DNA from: Amphiduros pacificus
Taxonomy: Eukaryota > Annelida > Polychaeta > Phyllodocida > Hesionidae
Assembly (NCBI GenBank): GCA_949316495.1
Contig: OX439000.1
Location: 994,501-1,058,500 of the forward strand
DNA length: 64,000 bases
Direction: 5' to 3'
The position numbers were made by a program, and so were the translations under genes. This document shows, in pieces, positions 43,389 to 55,853 of the stretch. Every line of letters begins with the position of its first letter. The stretch's first letter is position 1. The notes beneath the pieces are model-generated. The model had not been told where the DNA came from. It searched no databases and was given only the letters and a program-made list of their open reading frames with translations.

Positions 43389-44062
43389 ATAGGGAATCTG
43401 AAAAGCTAAGATAGTGTCGAAATTGTGTGATCAATGCAATGTCAATTCTCCCTTTAATCATATACAACTAAAGGGATGAAAGCTTAAATCACAACCTTGG
43501 ATGAGATCATTTTTATTCCATGTATAAAGTTATTAATTTGACTTTTATGAACTTGAGGTGTGGATATTTCTGATCTGTGCCATCCAATCCTTAAATTCAA
43601 AACTTAACCTAGCCTTACCTTAATTAATATGTCTGAGATCTGAGATCACTTGTACAAAAATCCAAATAGCCTGTGATCCAATAGAGGGAATTATGGAAAT
43701 CCCGTACAATACGATGATCCTGTGCTCAGTGGGTGTGACAATGCATTGTGGTTCTTTGCAATATTATGAGCATTTAAACAACAGGGTCGCAAAATTTGTA
43801 AGTTTCCAAGGGAATGATATTATTTACAGGGTGTTCCATCACTGAACCACCGTTTTTTCCTTTACTTCTCTTGGAACACAATTTTCAACTCCATCAAGGA
43901 AATCTTTTTAAAAGGCATAAAGTAAAGTTTTCACTTTTTAAAAATGCTTTGCTATCTTATCATTGAATGGATCATATCATTTAAATTTTAGGATGTACAT
44001 AAGTATTTTTAATCTAATTTTAAACATCAGATTGACATAAATGTGGCGCAAGAGCTTTCATG
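43389..44062 (-). repeat. About 700-bp interspersed repeat, copy 2
   Basis: Reverse-complement partner of 10862-11563. Small indels distinguish the copies. No coding frame is shared. Confidence 0.8.
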
Positions 44063-44200
44063 ACCTAATGTTGGTCAATTCAGATTTGATGATATTTTTG
44101 TGAGCAAGGCAAGCATTTATGACTTGGGGATTTCCAAACTTTGGATGAGATCGAAACCTAGGCAATGACTGCAGAGGTAGTAATTGAATACTACCTGTGT
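44063..44200 (+). repeat. Low-copy interspersed repeat, copy 3
   Basis: This continues directly from the 700-bp repeat and belongs with 42421-42590 and 39366-39472, so the 700-bp repeat and this one may be parts of a single larger element. Confidence 0.45.
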
Positions 44201-45594
44201 AATGCAGAGTCGATCAAGATACCATAGGATAAGATCTATATGACATATATATATATATATAAGCTGGCAAAGCACAGGTAGAGATTGGGCTTCTGCCATT
44301 GTTATGAGACCCATAAGTTTGTAAGGATTCAGTACTGAGGAATGCCTGCTTTGGAAACCTCAATGAGACCCTAAATATAAAGACATTAGCGATGCCAATG
44401 CCAATTGGAAGCTTATTTGAACCGACAATTATTTCAAAGATAAAATTTGACAATTACGACATTAGGGAGAAGGGAACCTTGGATAGAAATAATGATGTGA
44501 TTATTTGTGACAGGACGGGATATAGACCAAATGGATAAATACATGTGTGTCCTGGGATAGGAGTTATATCATATACAATACGCTGGTGATATTGGCTGAG
44601 GACTTGTACCCAGAGGCAGGAGGTCCACCATATTCTAAGTAATGAGGAAGATAGACGGGAATAATGACACAGATTGAATTACATGTGGATGCCTACCCTG
44701 TAGATGGATGGTGGGTACAATGGCGGGGATGGACTGGGCACAGTTCGCATCATATTAGTGTCATCGCTTCATGACCACTTCATTGTTATATTTACCACTA
44801 GACATTCTTGGCACGTCCTGTAGCTCTTCGGTAGATGACTTATTGAGAGCTTTCCTTCTTGCTGAGTACAATATAAAGGCTCATACAACACATTATCTGT
44901 AGCTGCATTGATCCATTCCCGGCTTCCCACAATGCATCTGCCATGCGGGATGAATATTGGGTCAATAAAGAAAATACCATAAGATGCATCATTGAGTGTT
45001 GCCATTGTGTGCAATGGAGCTGGGGTCTACCACAAGATGTCATTGTCTTTATATCATAAACGTCTGTGCTTATTTTACACGTGGGCTGGGAGTAATAACA
45101 TTTTTATCTGTGTTGTGCCGTTGGTTTCAAGTTATATGGAATGTCAATGACAATAAAATAAAATACGTCTGATATTTAATTGTAATCTGTATACAAGTAC
45201 CTTGTAATCCCTGTCACCTGTATCAGTCATCGAGTAAACTATCATCTGACCTCTCAATTGACCTCTGAATATGATAGAAGTTGGTCTTTACTGCCTTCTG
45301 TGACAATATATAAATGTTGATCCCGGCCGTCCTTTGACACGTCTCTCATCACGTGATAGGCCCAGCGAGATTTTGATGTGATCCTCGATCAACTGTCGGC
45401 CATATTGGCTTCGGTTGCTTTCACAGCTTGGCAAGGTATCACAAATGATTTCCCAATAATAAAATTGGTGTGAATTCTTTCACCACTGTGCCCAATTCAA
45501 CTTTTTAATCCCCCACGACTGTGTCTTTCTCCTGTTTTCCACCTCGGCTACATTCGCTCATGGAAAACCACTTCCTGCACTTTAAAACACTATA
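44201..45594. other. No gene recognised
   Basis: Includes an (AT)n run at about 44240-44262 and, at 45400-45510, weak similarity to 1311-1430 and 46690-46860. A minus-strand frame at 44769-45014 has some coding character but no motif. Confidence 0.4.
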
Positions 45595-46445
45595 TTTGGG
45601 TCGTTATATTTGGGTCGTTATATTTGGGTCGTTATATCTGGGTCGTTATATCTGGGTCGTTATATCTGGGTCGTTATATCTGGGTCCTTATATTTGGGTC
45701 CTTATATCTGGGTCCTTATATCTGGGTCCTTATATCTGGGTCCTTATATCTGGGTCCTTATATCTGGGTCCTTATATCTGGGTCCTTATATCTGGATCCT
45801 TATATTTGGGTCCTTATACTTGGATCCTTATACTTGGGTCCTTATATCTGGGTCCTTATACTTGGGTCCTTATATCTGGGTCCTTATACTTGGGTCCTTA
45901 TATTTGGGTCCTTATACTTGGGTCCTTATATTTGGGTCCTTATATTTGGGTCCTTCTACTTGGGTCCTTATATTTATGTCCTTATATTTGGGCCCTTATA
46001 TTTGGGTCCTTATATCTGGGTCCTTAGATCTGGGTCCTTAGATCTGGGTCCTTATATCTGGGTCCTTATATCTGGGTCCTTATATCTGGGTCCTTATATT
46101 TGGGTCCTTATATTTGGGTCCTTATATCTGGGTCCTTATATCTGGTCCTTTTATCTGGGTCCTTATATCTGGGTCCTTATATCTGGGTCCTTATATCTAG
46201 GTCCTTATATCTGGGTCCTTATACTTGGGTCCTTATACTTGGGTCCTTATACTTGGGTCCTTATACTTGGGTCCTTATATTTGGGTCCTTATATTTGGGT
46301 CCTTATATTTGGGTCCTTATACTTGGGTCCTTATATTTGGGTCCTTATATTTGGGTCCTTATATTTGGGTCCTTATATCTGGGTCCTTATATTTGGGTCC
46401 TTATATCTGGGTCCTTATATTTGGGTCCTTATATTTGGGTCCTTG
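45595..46445. repeat. 14-bp minisatellite (TTATATCTGGGTCC type)
   Basis: About 60 copies of TTATAT(C/T)TGGGTCC, with a GTTATATTTGGGTC variant at the left edge and TACTTGGGTCC variants in blocks. Because no unit creates a stop, all three plus-strand frames stay open (GPYIWVLISGSLYL patterns). None is a credible gene. Confidence 0.97.
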
Positions 46446-46507
46446 CGAGCATCTTTGATACATCTTCAGCGCCTGACTTTCATGAGAAATCTGGTGTTCT
46501 CCAATGA

Positions 46508-46618
46508 TTTACCATTGAAAGAGTTGGGTATTTAAAAAATCTCATGTAAACAGGATTATACATTAAAAGCAATAAACTCAGACCTCTTCAGATCACCTAT
46601 TTGGGCTTTGTCGATTGG
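46508..46618 (+). repeat. Low-copy interspersed repeat, copy 2 (see 4021)
   Basis: GATTTACCATTGAAAGAGTT, GGGTATTTAAAAAATCTCAT and CAGACCTCTTCAGATCACCT match 4021-4133 in the same orientation. Confidence 0.7.
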
Positions 46619-47176
46619 TGCATGTTTGGAGATCACTACCAATGAACTGATGCCATTGCTTGAAACTTGAGGCCCTACAGAGATTTTGCGGTAATATTCA
46701 ACCAACTTTCAGCCACACGGCTTTCACTGCTGGGTTGCCGCTATCGCAAATGATTTGGCCACCAACAGAATGCCTATAAATGCATTCGCGGCATAATGCA
46801 GGTACGAGTGCTTTCGCCGCTATTTCCTATTGAACTTTTATATCCGACTTGCCTGTTCCTTATTCCAGCGTCTCATCTCCAAGTCAGGTAAGTTCTCTCA
46901 TGGGAAAAACACGTCATGCCTCATAAAAGAAAAACCCATTATTGATACTTTGATACCCAGACGTATCTCTCCACATTACCACACCTTACTCATCATATAA
47001 CGCTTTAGCCAACCAGCACAAGCTGATCTTATTGTGGGTAACTGCCTTGTCTTCTAAATTTACAAATGAAGCGCTTTAAAAAATTGCAATGAATTTACAG
47101 ATATATTTAAAAATATACAATTTGACAATATTTCACTGAAGAGAGATTTCAACCAATTATGTCGAGTAAACGTTGA
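46619..47176. other. No gene recognised
   Basis: 46690-46860 resembles 1311-1430 and 45410-45510. Nothing else is supported. Confidence 0.45.
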
Positions 47177-47585
47177 CAAAACTAGTTTTGTTGCAATTAG
47201 TTTTGTTGACATTAGTTGTGTTATCATTAGTTTTGTTGCCAATAGGGTTGTTGCCATTAGTTGTGATGCCATTAATTTTGTTTCCCATTAGTGTTGCCAT
47301 TAGTTGTGTTATCATTAGTTTTGTTGCAATTGGTTATGTTGCAATTGGTTATGTTGCCATTAGTTGTGATGCCATTAGTTGTGTTGCCATTAGTTGTGTT
47401 GCCATTAGTTATGTTGCCATTAGTTGTGTTGCCATTAGTTGTGATGTCATTAATTTTGTTCCCATTAGTTGTGATGCCATTACTTTTGTTCCCATTAGTT
47501 GTGATGCCATTAATTTTGTTGCCATTAGTTTTGTTGCCATTAGTTTTGTTGCCATTAGTTTTGTTGCCATTAGTTTTGTTGTCTA
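47177..47585. repeat. 15-bp minisatellite (GTTGCCATTAGTTGT type)
   Basis: About 27 copies of a 15-bp unit with variants ending TGT, TAT, TTT or GAT. Open frames through it are artefacts of a unit divisible by three. Confidence 0.95.
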
Positions 47586-48815
47586 TCTCTCTGGCGACCC
47601 AACATTAATGAACCTGTTTAAAAGACTCATATTAGAATCACGTGCTGTCCATCTACCTTATTTATGTCAATATTCCCCAAAAAGGAAATGAGTTCTGCAA
47701 ATGAAAGGAAATTGCATTATTTGAAGAATTGAACTCCTCCTGGACACCAAATTATATCATGGAATATTTATTGATTGATTTAAAAAGGTGAGGATTAATA
47801 CTCTCATGGTGGAAGATAAAATGGTGTGGAGACATTGTTTGTTGTGTTTAAAACCGATATTTTTTTTAATATGAAATAGTCTTCAATAGCACAGTATTAT
47901 TTCTTTCTCAAAGCTATTTGTCTTGTTAGCATTGTGATCTTTCTGCTATTCATTTCAGTTGCATGATCCCGGCGATAATCATCCACATTGTCATCAGTAA
48001 AACAATTTTTTTCTGATGCCAAAGCGATGAATCTTAGCAAAAACTAAAAGGGCAAACACTCCTGACAACTGCAGCATGCACGCCTTATTACACAAGGGGA
48101 GGACACAAACATCTTCAGTCATCGCTCAGTCTGGCTATTAACAGGATTTCGGTGCATAAAAACTCATCTGAGACAGTTAATTGCAGACTGGTGTGTTAGT
48201 CTTCGGGTCAGGTGTGATCCCGTCCTCTTGATTAGCTTTCTGATAACTACGTGTCAAAGAGTGTGGCTAGTGTCATACAGGAAAAGCTGTGTGGGAAAGA
48301 CCTAGAGCTTTCTAGCAAAAATATTGCCTTGTCATTGCTATCTCTCACCTTAACAAGGAAGATCTATTTGAAAAAGAAATACTCCTTTGTTATTTACAAA
48401 TTCATAAAAGATTTTTCATAAAAAATATCAAGATTATTTTTAACTAATTGTTTGGTAAAGCATTTTTTAAACGAATATATACATGTAATCTTACATTTTT
48501 GGATTAACACAATTCGATTTGCGATAAGAATTAGACAATCTTGTTCACACAAACTGATGACGTTTAACACGTCGAATGTGCCAAGGTTAGGACCTGCAGT
48601 ACTCTCCTTAGCAGACCCAGGGTGTATACCTGGCTCTGCAAGTATAGGCCAGGATTGACAGTTTAAGGAGACCACACCCAGTACAAGCTTCTTTTTAGCA
48701 GTCAATAAGCACAGAGTCAGATATTTTGCGCATGTTGTTACATGGCCAAATTGTGTCATTGCTATGACTGGAACGTGAGCACAGCAATTAATTATTTCTT
48801 ATGGTGAAAGCTGAA
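47586..48815. other. No gene recognised
   Basis: No supported feature. Confidence 0.5.
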
Positions 48816-48877
48816 AATTAGGTCTCATCATGAAATGACTGAAATAGTTGTAATGTGATGTAAAAATGGCAAACAAG
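48816..48877 (+). mobile_element. SINE 3'-end remnant
   Basis: TTAGGTCTCATCATGAAATG, ACTGAAATAGTTGTAATG and TGATGTAAAAATGGCAAAC follow the SINE 3' consensus seen at 22430-22494. Confidence 0.75.
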
Positions 48878-49211
48878 CTGATATATTAATGATACATTTT
48901 TCCAAGCAGATATTCACAATATACCACCTCCCATCAATTATAAATGATCCATTCTAAATTGTTTTAGAACATTGGGAATGGACATGCACACGTGACAGTT
49001 CTGTCATTGCGCATGACAATGTCTATGAGCCAACCAATTGTAGAACTGTATGGTAATTGTATGCTAATGTGAGGAAAAGGTTTTCCGCATTTCTTGCCAA
49101 TTGTTGCAGAGGTAGTATATGATTTTTGCTCGCCATACAGAGTAGACCTGCAGTGACTCGGAGATAAATCCAGATATCACAGAATAACAACACAGTACCT
49201 GTATATCTCAG

Positions 49212-49407
49212 TCCTCAAGATATATTCATTCCTAATGACCTGGATCGTACAGTACAAAAGGCCTTAAATTACTCCTCATTCAGACAGTCAATGAATTCAA
49301 CACGAAGCACAGACAATGTTACCCACTCTAATAATGTATATGTGAATGAGCTAACAGATGACGACCATGTGGCCCTGAGCTTGATCACTGAATTAAGAGG
49401 TTTATGA
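49212..49407 (+). CDS. Candidate terminal exon of an unrecognised gene
   Basis: After an acceptor-like TGTATATCTCAG, a 64-codon frame runs to TGA at 49405-49407. It has balanced, non-repetitive composition (PQDIFIPNDLDRTVQKALNY, YVNELTDDDHVALSLITELR, ending GL). The frame is open upstream only to 49168, where a stop precedes it, so an acceptor must lie between 49168 and 49212. A canonical AATAAA polyadenylation signal follows at 49603-49608, about 195 bp after the stop and flanked by AT-rich sequence, as expected for a short 3' UTR. I do not recognise the protein: the visible part is polar and acidic, with no membrane segment or domain. No upstream exon could be placed. It has no ATG-led frame of useful length and so is easily missed. 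A chance open frame remains possible. Confidence 0.45.
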
Positions 49408-49602
49408 AACAGGATTTTAATATAGATGGTTTTAGCCAGGAAGAGATTGTGATTTTATTGGAATATAGTTGTACAGAGTAATATGATTTTAATTTGACTA
49501 TGTGCAATGCAACTTGCAAGATGATAATGATTTTATATATATGAATGAATGATGTGTGATGTATGAATGTGAACTAAACCTTTATTTTATGTAAAGAGTT
49601 TG

Positions 49603-49608
49603 AATAAA
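49603..49608 (+). terminator. Polyadenylation signal AATAAA
   Basis: AATAAA lies about 195 bp after the stop codon of the candidate terminal exon; a second copy is at 49621. Taken alone in AT-rich DNA this would mean little. Confidence 0.4.
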
Positions 49609-49629
49609 ATGATTTATAATAATAAAGGT

Positions 49630-50336
49630 ATATGCTTCTAAGGATAATGCCTTCAGCTATGATCACAGGACTTTCAGTCAATTAACATCAGTATTCAATA
49701 CAAAACAGAAGGTTGTAGAATAAGATCATTCACAATGCACAACCCTCTTAAGTGATACATGAAAGGAGAAAGTTGATGAGTTTCCATATCATTTGTTTAT
49801 TTTTGATATTTCAAAACACTTTTGTAGAAAGTACCTGTAAAAGAAGATGTTGACCTAACTTTCTACCGTAGAAATATAATGACCTATTTCGAATCCAACT
49901 GTATTTTTTCAAATTAATAGTTTTTGCTAAATACTGTATTAAAACTAAAATATCTCATATCAAACTAATTTCTGAGTTAATGGCAGGTTTGGCAAGAATA
50001 GGTTTGTCTTCATCGGAGGACTACATCGCATCTCTTAGTCACCCGACCTCTGCTCAAGCATATTCAATGTATTTCTTGTAATAGAACACGCCCCATGAGT
50101 AACCTGAGATCTCAAGCAATAAGCCTTCAGTAATATATGCGATGCCAGGATGAAGACAAATCCTCTCACACCTTGAAAAGAGGGGCACAGAAAAACTGCC
50201 TCCTCAAGATGACATGTACTGTGGGTCTGACAAAAATCTGTTCACATTTCATTTGAGACGGTTTCATTTATAATCTGTAGTAAAGGTATTATGCAAGGCT
50301 AAGTCGGAATATATCTCGTCTGAGGCTGATTGGCTG
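49630..50336. other. No gene recognised
   Basis: AT-rich, with no supported feature. Confidence 0.5.
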
Positions 50337-50391
50337 GGAGGGGGGGGGGGGGGGGGGGAGGGGGAGGGGAATGGAGGGGGGAGTGAGGACT
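50337..50391. repeat. Poly(G) tract
   Basis: An almost unbroken run of about 22 G then GGGGGAGGGG blocks. It could form G-quadruplexes and is also a place where assembly length is unreliable. Confidence 0.9.
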
Positions 50392-51540
50392 TGAGTGGGA
50401 TATCCTACAGTGCCCAAAAAACTGTTTAAAAGTTGCGATGTGTATAATCATATGTACTTGGTAGCTTTACAGAGACCCACTTCCCCCAATTTGAATATTT
50501 TATACAATGACTCAATGTCACATCAGACATCGGGGGAAGCAGGAATCGTATATACATATATAATTATATATATAATATATATGTAAATATATAATCTTCA
50601 CATTCTACCTCACATATCACATATATAATATTAAAGACAAAAACAAGAACTGACCGATACATTTGTAAGAAGTTCGATTTATTGGTATTCTGAATATACA
50701 CTTGCAAAAGATATATGGAGCTGACTTATTATATTATACACCAACCAAGTGTGTCAGCACCCAACCTGGGCCGAAGCCTCGCTATATACATATATAGGAA
50801 ACCAACTATACACCACCACTTCAGAAAAATCCTTTTCGTCCATTAACCGCAAATAAAAAGTGGTATTGTTTTTAAGATAATGAATATCGAACTGTAATGA
50901 ATTAACAGCTAATATGGTTCACACATTCATCACACTGCCTTGTCAACAATTTCACAATATCATTCCTGTGTCAATCAAAATCATGACAATGTGTTCACAT
51001 TCAACCTTTGATAACAATCACTGAAGCATAGCATAAACAGAATCCTTCTTTAACAAGCACAAGAGCCGTGCACCCCTAAAATGAGCAGTTTATACTGGGA
51101 GCTGGTCAGCTCTCACTGATAAGTTCAGATAGGTTGTTCTCTGGTGTATGTCCGCCTGCTCTGGGGGCTTTGCCCCGGGGGCTTTGCTCTATTGCCCCCC
51201 CCCCTATGCTTATGACAAACCAATGGGGTTGTGGCATGGTGTACTAAACTGTGTAAACCCATTATTGTCTGACAAGAGATTAAAGGATTATTGTATTAGT
51301 TTAAGCGTTTAAGCATCGACAGGTCAACCTGTCACTGGTTAAGTGTAATACACCAATCAGACAGCCCCAGGAGTAAGTAATCACACCCAGAGATTCTGAC
51401 AAAATCCCACCTACATAACGCATTTAAAATCCCCTGGGTAGATAAGACAGGGTGGACGAGATCTCAGCATCTGTTATCTGCTGACCTGTTCTCCCGTCTG
51501 CCATGTTTAACCAATAAACCAAATCTTATCACCATACACA
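50392..51540. other. No gene recognised
   Basis: Includes an (AT)n-rich patch near 50550-50600 and a GGGGGCTTTGCCCCGGGGGC motif near 51160. Confidence 0.5.
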
Positions 51541-51544
51541 CAGT

Positions 51545-51845
51545 CCCCCGGGTGGGTTGGACCACATGGCCCGGTGACCTTCTTCCGGGCAGGTTGGGCC
51601 ACATGGCCCGGTGACCTTCTCCTGGGCAGGTTGGACCACATGGCCCGGTGACCTTCTCCTGGGCAGGTTGGGCCACATGGCCCGGTGACCTTCCCCCGGG
51701 GGCAGGTTGGGCCACATGGCCCGGTGACCTTCCCCCGGGGGCAGGTTGGGACACATGACCCGGTGACCTTCTCCCGGGCAAGTTGGGCCACATGGCCCAG
51801 TGACCTTCTCCCGGCCAGGTTGGGCCACATGGCCCGGTGATCTGG
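51545..51845. repeat. 37-40-bp GC-rich minisatellite
   Basis: About eight copies of a unit with CCCGGTGACCTTCTCC, CGGGCAGGTT and GGGCCACATGG. The GC content is far above the surrounding DNA. Minus-strand open frames (GHVAQPA.. patterns) are artefacts. Confidence 0.95.
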
Positions 51846-52333
51846 ACTGGTTCACAGACAGAGTGCAGTCTCATCAGTGATGTATGCAGGCATATACATA
51901 TATATATATAACAGTAACAGTGAGGTATGGCTTGGCCATCTTCAACTCTTGACTAGGATTACAACTGGTAATAATCTAACATTATCTGCTACATCAGATA
52001 CTTACACACGTCTCCCACTTCATGAATCCATCCAAACTCTATCAGTGGCCACATGCTCGGATCAACTAAAAATATTATATAACCTCACTACTATTATATA
52101 TTTTTTAAACTTCCGTTTTAACCCACTTGGAAAAAATAAACAATGAACAAATGATTATAAAAGATGTAGAAAGAAGTGATGGGAAAGCGAGCTTGCGATT
52201 TCTTGGTTAATCCTCCACTGCGATGGCACTGTCGGCAACTTAGATGAAGATTAAATGATTAAAACTCAATTACATAACAGCTAAAGTACGAGTGTGAGTA
52301 AAAGCTTCTGATCACGGATGAGAGAAAGCTACA
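51846..52333. other. No gene recognised
   Basis: A short plus-strand frame (51877-52146) reads SNSEVWLGHLQLLTRITTGN and onward without a motif I can name. Confidence 0.45.
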
Positions 52334-52635
52334 AAATATGACCCATTCTGTACAGAAGATGACCCATTTTATCCAGAAGATGACCCATTCTGTACAGGAG
52401 ATGACCCATTCTGTACAGGAAATGACCCATTCTGTTCAGAAGATGACCCATTCTGTACAGGAGATGACCCATTCTGTACAGGAAATGACCCATTCTGTTC
52501 AGAAGATGACCCATTCTGTACAGGAGATGACCCATTCTGTACAGGAGATGACCCATTCTGTACAGGAGATGACCCATTCTGTACAGGAGATGACCCATTC
52601 TGTACAGAAGATGACCCATTCTGTACAGAAGATGT
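52334..52635. repeat. 21-bp minisatellite
   Basis: About 14 copies of GATGACCCATTCTGTACAGG + A. The 21-bp length keeps both strands open (QEMTHSV.. and RMGHLLY.. patterns); not genes. Confidence 0.96.
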
Positions 52636-54084
52636 CTACATTCCTAGACCCATAAATCCATTGTTTATACAAATATAACATGTGCTATTGATATCATTCA
52701 TACAAATAAATATATATTAGTCCAGTGGCCACTGGACAATAAAGTGGTTGTCCTTTTTAGAACAAAAACGTTGATGAGCGCCATTTACCCCCAATTATCT
52801 TGACCTCATGTGTGACTCTCCGACACATAGCACAGTAATATAATAACAATAATCTTTTATACAAAAATAACATCATTAACATCAAATGTACAATTGGAGT
52901 GATACGTTGATTATTGTGTTTTTCAGAGACTCTGTCGTGTGTTGAAATCCCCATTGTATGCCCCGTGTGACATTAATTACACCCCACCCAGATATTATAA
53001 CATACGTATACCATGTGTTATTATAATCATCAGCTTGGGAACCAATCTAGACCGTATTCTCGTCACTAGTCCTGTCTTAACCCCTGTCTTGTAATCATCA
53101 GTCTCTTTTTGCCTGCACAACATTATAAACATCCATTTTTACAGACCTGCATAGTACTATAGTTATCTGTGTTTCTGCACATTATTATAATCATCAGACC
53201 ATACTTTATAATCATCATACCATACTTTATAATCATCAGACCATATTTTTTTTCATTATAATCATCAGACCATACTTTTATTATTATAATCATCATGCCA
53301 TACTTTTAGTATTATAATTATCAGACCATACTTTAACATCCAACGTATCATAATCATCAGTATTTATGGACAATAAAATAATCATCAGTCCTTGTATTTT
53401 TGCTGCTTTACAATAATCTCTCACCTTTTTTTTCACAATTTCATACTCGGTTGGCTCTGTGTGATTTGATGTACACCTACGTGTCTCTGTAAATCTGTCC
53501 TGTAATTTTATAACACTTTATTTCTGCACATTTGTCATGTATGGTATTTATCGTATATTGTGCCTAATATTATAATCATTTATTGCTCTGCCTTATTTAA
53601 TGTCTATTTGTTTCTGTGTCCTATGGCTTGCATTATAATCAAGTGTTTCTGTACTCCACCTTGTACAACTTTCATCTCCATATTTTTGCAGTGCTATAAT
53701 TATTTCATTATCTTATTTTCTTTTTCGAGGTAGAACACAGTTTATCAAATAATCAGAATCAAGACAGGGAGGTGTGATATCTTTCTAGGCATATCTTTGT
53801 CACATTATACAAACAATCGTATTACTCATTCGATGATGATCCACAAATGAAACAGCAATTCCGTCATGTACAATAATCATATTATAATAGGAATGTTTTC
53901 TGATACAAAAATAACAAATAACAAAAACAAATTATCACTCTCCATTCGAGCACAACTCCAGAAATTCTTATTTTGCATTGCAGATTTGCTCTACTAGATA
54001 TTCTCAGCACATCCGTCAAGCCAGTACCATGATCAGATTTGCACAAATATCATCTTTCATTAAATATATTTGCACTCCAATCAA
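52636..54084. other. AT-rich spacer with a degenerate repeat
   Basis: At 53180-53400 a loose repeat of TATAATCATCAGACCATACTTT recurs about eight times with variable spacing. No gene was recognised. Confidence 0.55.
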
Positions 54085-54775
54085 AGGAGGACTTGGAGGC
54101 AATATTTGTGAGGACTTGGGGCAATATTTGTGAGGACTTGGGGCAATATTTGTGAGGACTTGAGGCAATATTTGTGAGGACTTGAGGCAATATTTGTGAG
54201 GACTTGAGGCAATATTTGTGAGGACTTGGGGGTAATATATGTGAGGACTTGGGGCAATATATGTGAGGACTTGGGGTAATATATGTGAGGACTTGGGGCA
54301 ATATATGTGAGGACTTGGGGCAATATTTGTGAGGACTTGGGGCAATATTTGTGAGGACTTGGGGCAATATTTGTGAGGACTTGGGGCAATATTTGTGAGG
54401 ACTTGGGGCAATATTTGTGAGGACTTGGGGCAATATTTGTGAGGACTTGGGGCAATATTTGTGAGGACTTGGGGCAATATTTGTGAGGACTTGGGGCAAT
54501 ATATGTGAGGACTTGGGGCAATATTTGTGAGGACTTGGGGCAATATTTGTGAGGACTTGGGGCAATATTTGTGAGGACTTGGGGCAATATTTGTGAGGAC
54601 TTGGGGCAATATTTGTGAGGACTTGGGGCAATATATGTGAGGACTTGGGGCAATATTTGTGAGGACTTGGGGCAATATTTGTGAGGACTTGGGGCAATAT
54701 TTGTGAGGACTTAAGGCAATATATGTGAGGACTTGTGGCAATATTTGTGAGGACTTGAGGCAATATTTGTGAGGA
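54085..54775. repeat. 22-bp minisatellite
   Basis: About 31 copies of TGAGGACTTGGGGCAATATT + TG, with ATATATG and TTGAGG variants clustered in blocks. Long minus-strand frames (SPHKYCPKSSQILPQVLTNI pattern) are artefacts. Confidence 0.97.
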
Positions 54776-54830
54776 TAGGACACTGGGAGTAATCCCAACT
54801 CCTCAAACAGTAATGTGGGTGTGCATTCGT

Positions 54831-55250
54831 TGTGGGATACCTTGTCTGTGGGGTACCTCCTTTGTAGGGTACCTTGTCTGTGGGGTACCTCCTTTGTGGG
54901 GTACATTCTTTGTGGGGTACCTTGTCTGTGGGGTACCTACTTTGTAGGGTACCTTGTCTGTGGGGTACCTCCTTTGTGGGGTACATTCTTTGTGGGGTAC
55001 CTTGTCTGTGGGGTCCCACCTTTGTGGGGTACCTTGTCTGTGGGGTACCTCCTTTGTGGGGTACATTCTTTGTGGGGTACCTTGTATGTGGGGTACCTCC
55101 TTTGTTGGGTACCTTGTCTGTGGGGTACCTCTTTTGTGGGGTACCTTGTCTGTGGGGTACCTCCTTTGTGGGGTACCTTGTCTGTGGGGTACCTCCTTTG
55201 TGGGGTACCTTGTATGTGGGGTACCTTATCTGTGGGATGTAAGGTACTTT
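54831..55250. repeat. 16-bp minisatellite with 32-bp alternation
   Basis: Two 16-bp variants, GGGGTACCTTGTCTGT and GGGGTACCTCCTTTGT, mostly alternate, giving a 32-bp super-unit; GGGGTACATTCTTTGT appears at intervals. Confidence 0.95.
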
Positions 55251-55853
55251 TTTCATGGGGTACTTCCCTTGAAGCCCTTTGTGGAGACCTTAATATTCTG
55301 TGCCAGAGTGGCAGATTTCCTTTCATGGAGGACCATTCACTTTGCATTACAAGAGGAAACAAGCTTTATGTGGCATTCTATTAATATCTCAAAATGTGTG
55401 GTCATCTTTCATCAAGATGAGAAGTGTGCTGGTAGTTGTCATGGTGACTGGTTTGATCTTGTGGTGAAGTGCCTGCTTACAGGAGGTGGCAATACACAGG
55501 TTATAGAATCTTGACATCAGGATGGCCTCCTCCCAGCTGGGAGAGCACCTCTCTCACCACTATATGCCAATATAAAGACAGCCCATGAGTTGTTCAGATC
55601 TGATTACATGCCCCTAAAGTGGTCCTCCCTCATTTCACATGCATCGTCCCCACATTCACAAGATATCTTTATGTACAATCAGCTTAAATGCATGATCTCA
55701 GATTGATAAATTATTTGGTTTTCTTGCTTTGTCATTGAAAAATAATAAGTTGTTTCTGCTGGGTAGATTTCAGCTTGACCTAGGTGATAATCACATTGGT
55801 TTGGTGCCGCCTCACAGTGCATCCAGAGTGCATCTCACAGTCCATCCAGTGGT
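55251..55853 (-). other. Region downstream of ARFGEF stop, probable 3' UTR
   Basis: This lies 3' of the stop codon at 55854 on the minus strand. No clear AATAAA on the minus strand was found close by, so the 3' end is not placed. A plus-strand open stretch ending near 55514 has no motif. Confidence 0.4.

Noticed and set aside
44769-45014. 81-codon minus-strand frame (FFIDPIFIPHGRCIVGSREW)
   Set aside because: Some coding character and a weak GTAAAT donor, but no recognised motif, partner exon or strong acceptor.
45521-46535. 303-codon frame of GPYIWVLISGSLYL repeats, membrane-protein-like
   Set aside because: Hydrophobic look comes from a TATATCTGGG repeat; all three plus frames are open, so frame choice carries no information.
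54016-54906. 296-codon minus-strand frame of YCPKSSQILPQVLTNIAPSP repeats
   Set aside because: Artefact of the 22-bp array; several overlapping frames give the same peptide set.
55251-55514. Plus-strand open stretch (VETLIFCARVADFLSWRTIH and onward)
   Set aside because: Continues from a minisatellite frame and lies opposite the probable ARFGEF 3' UTR. No motif.
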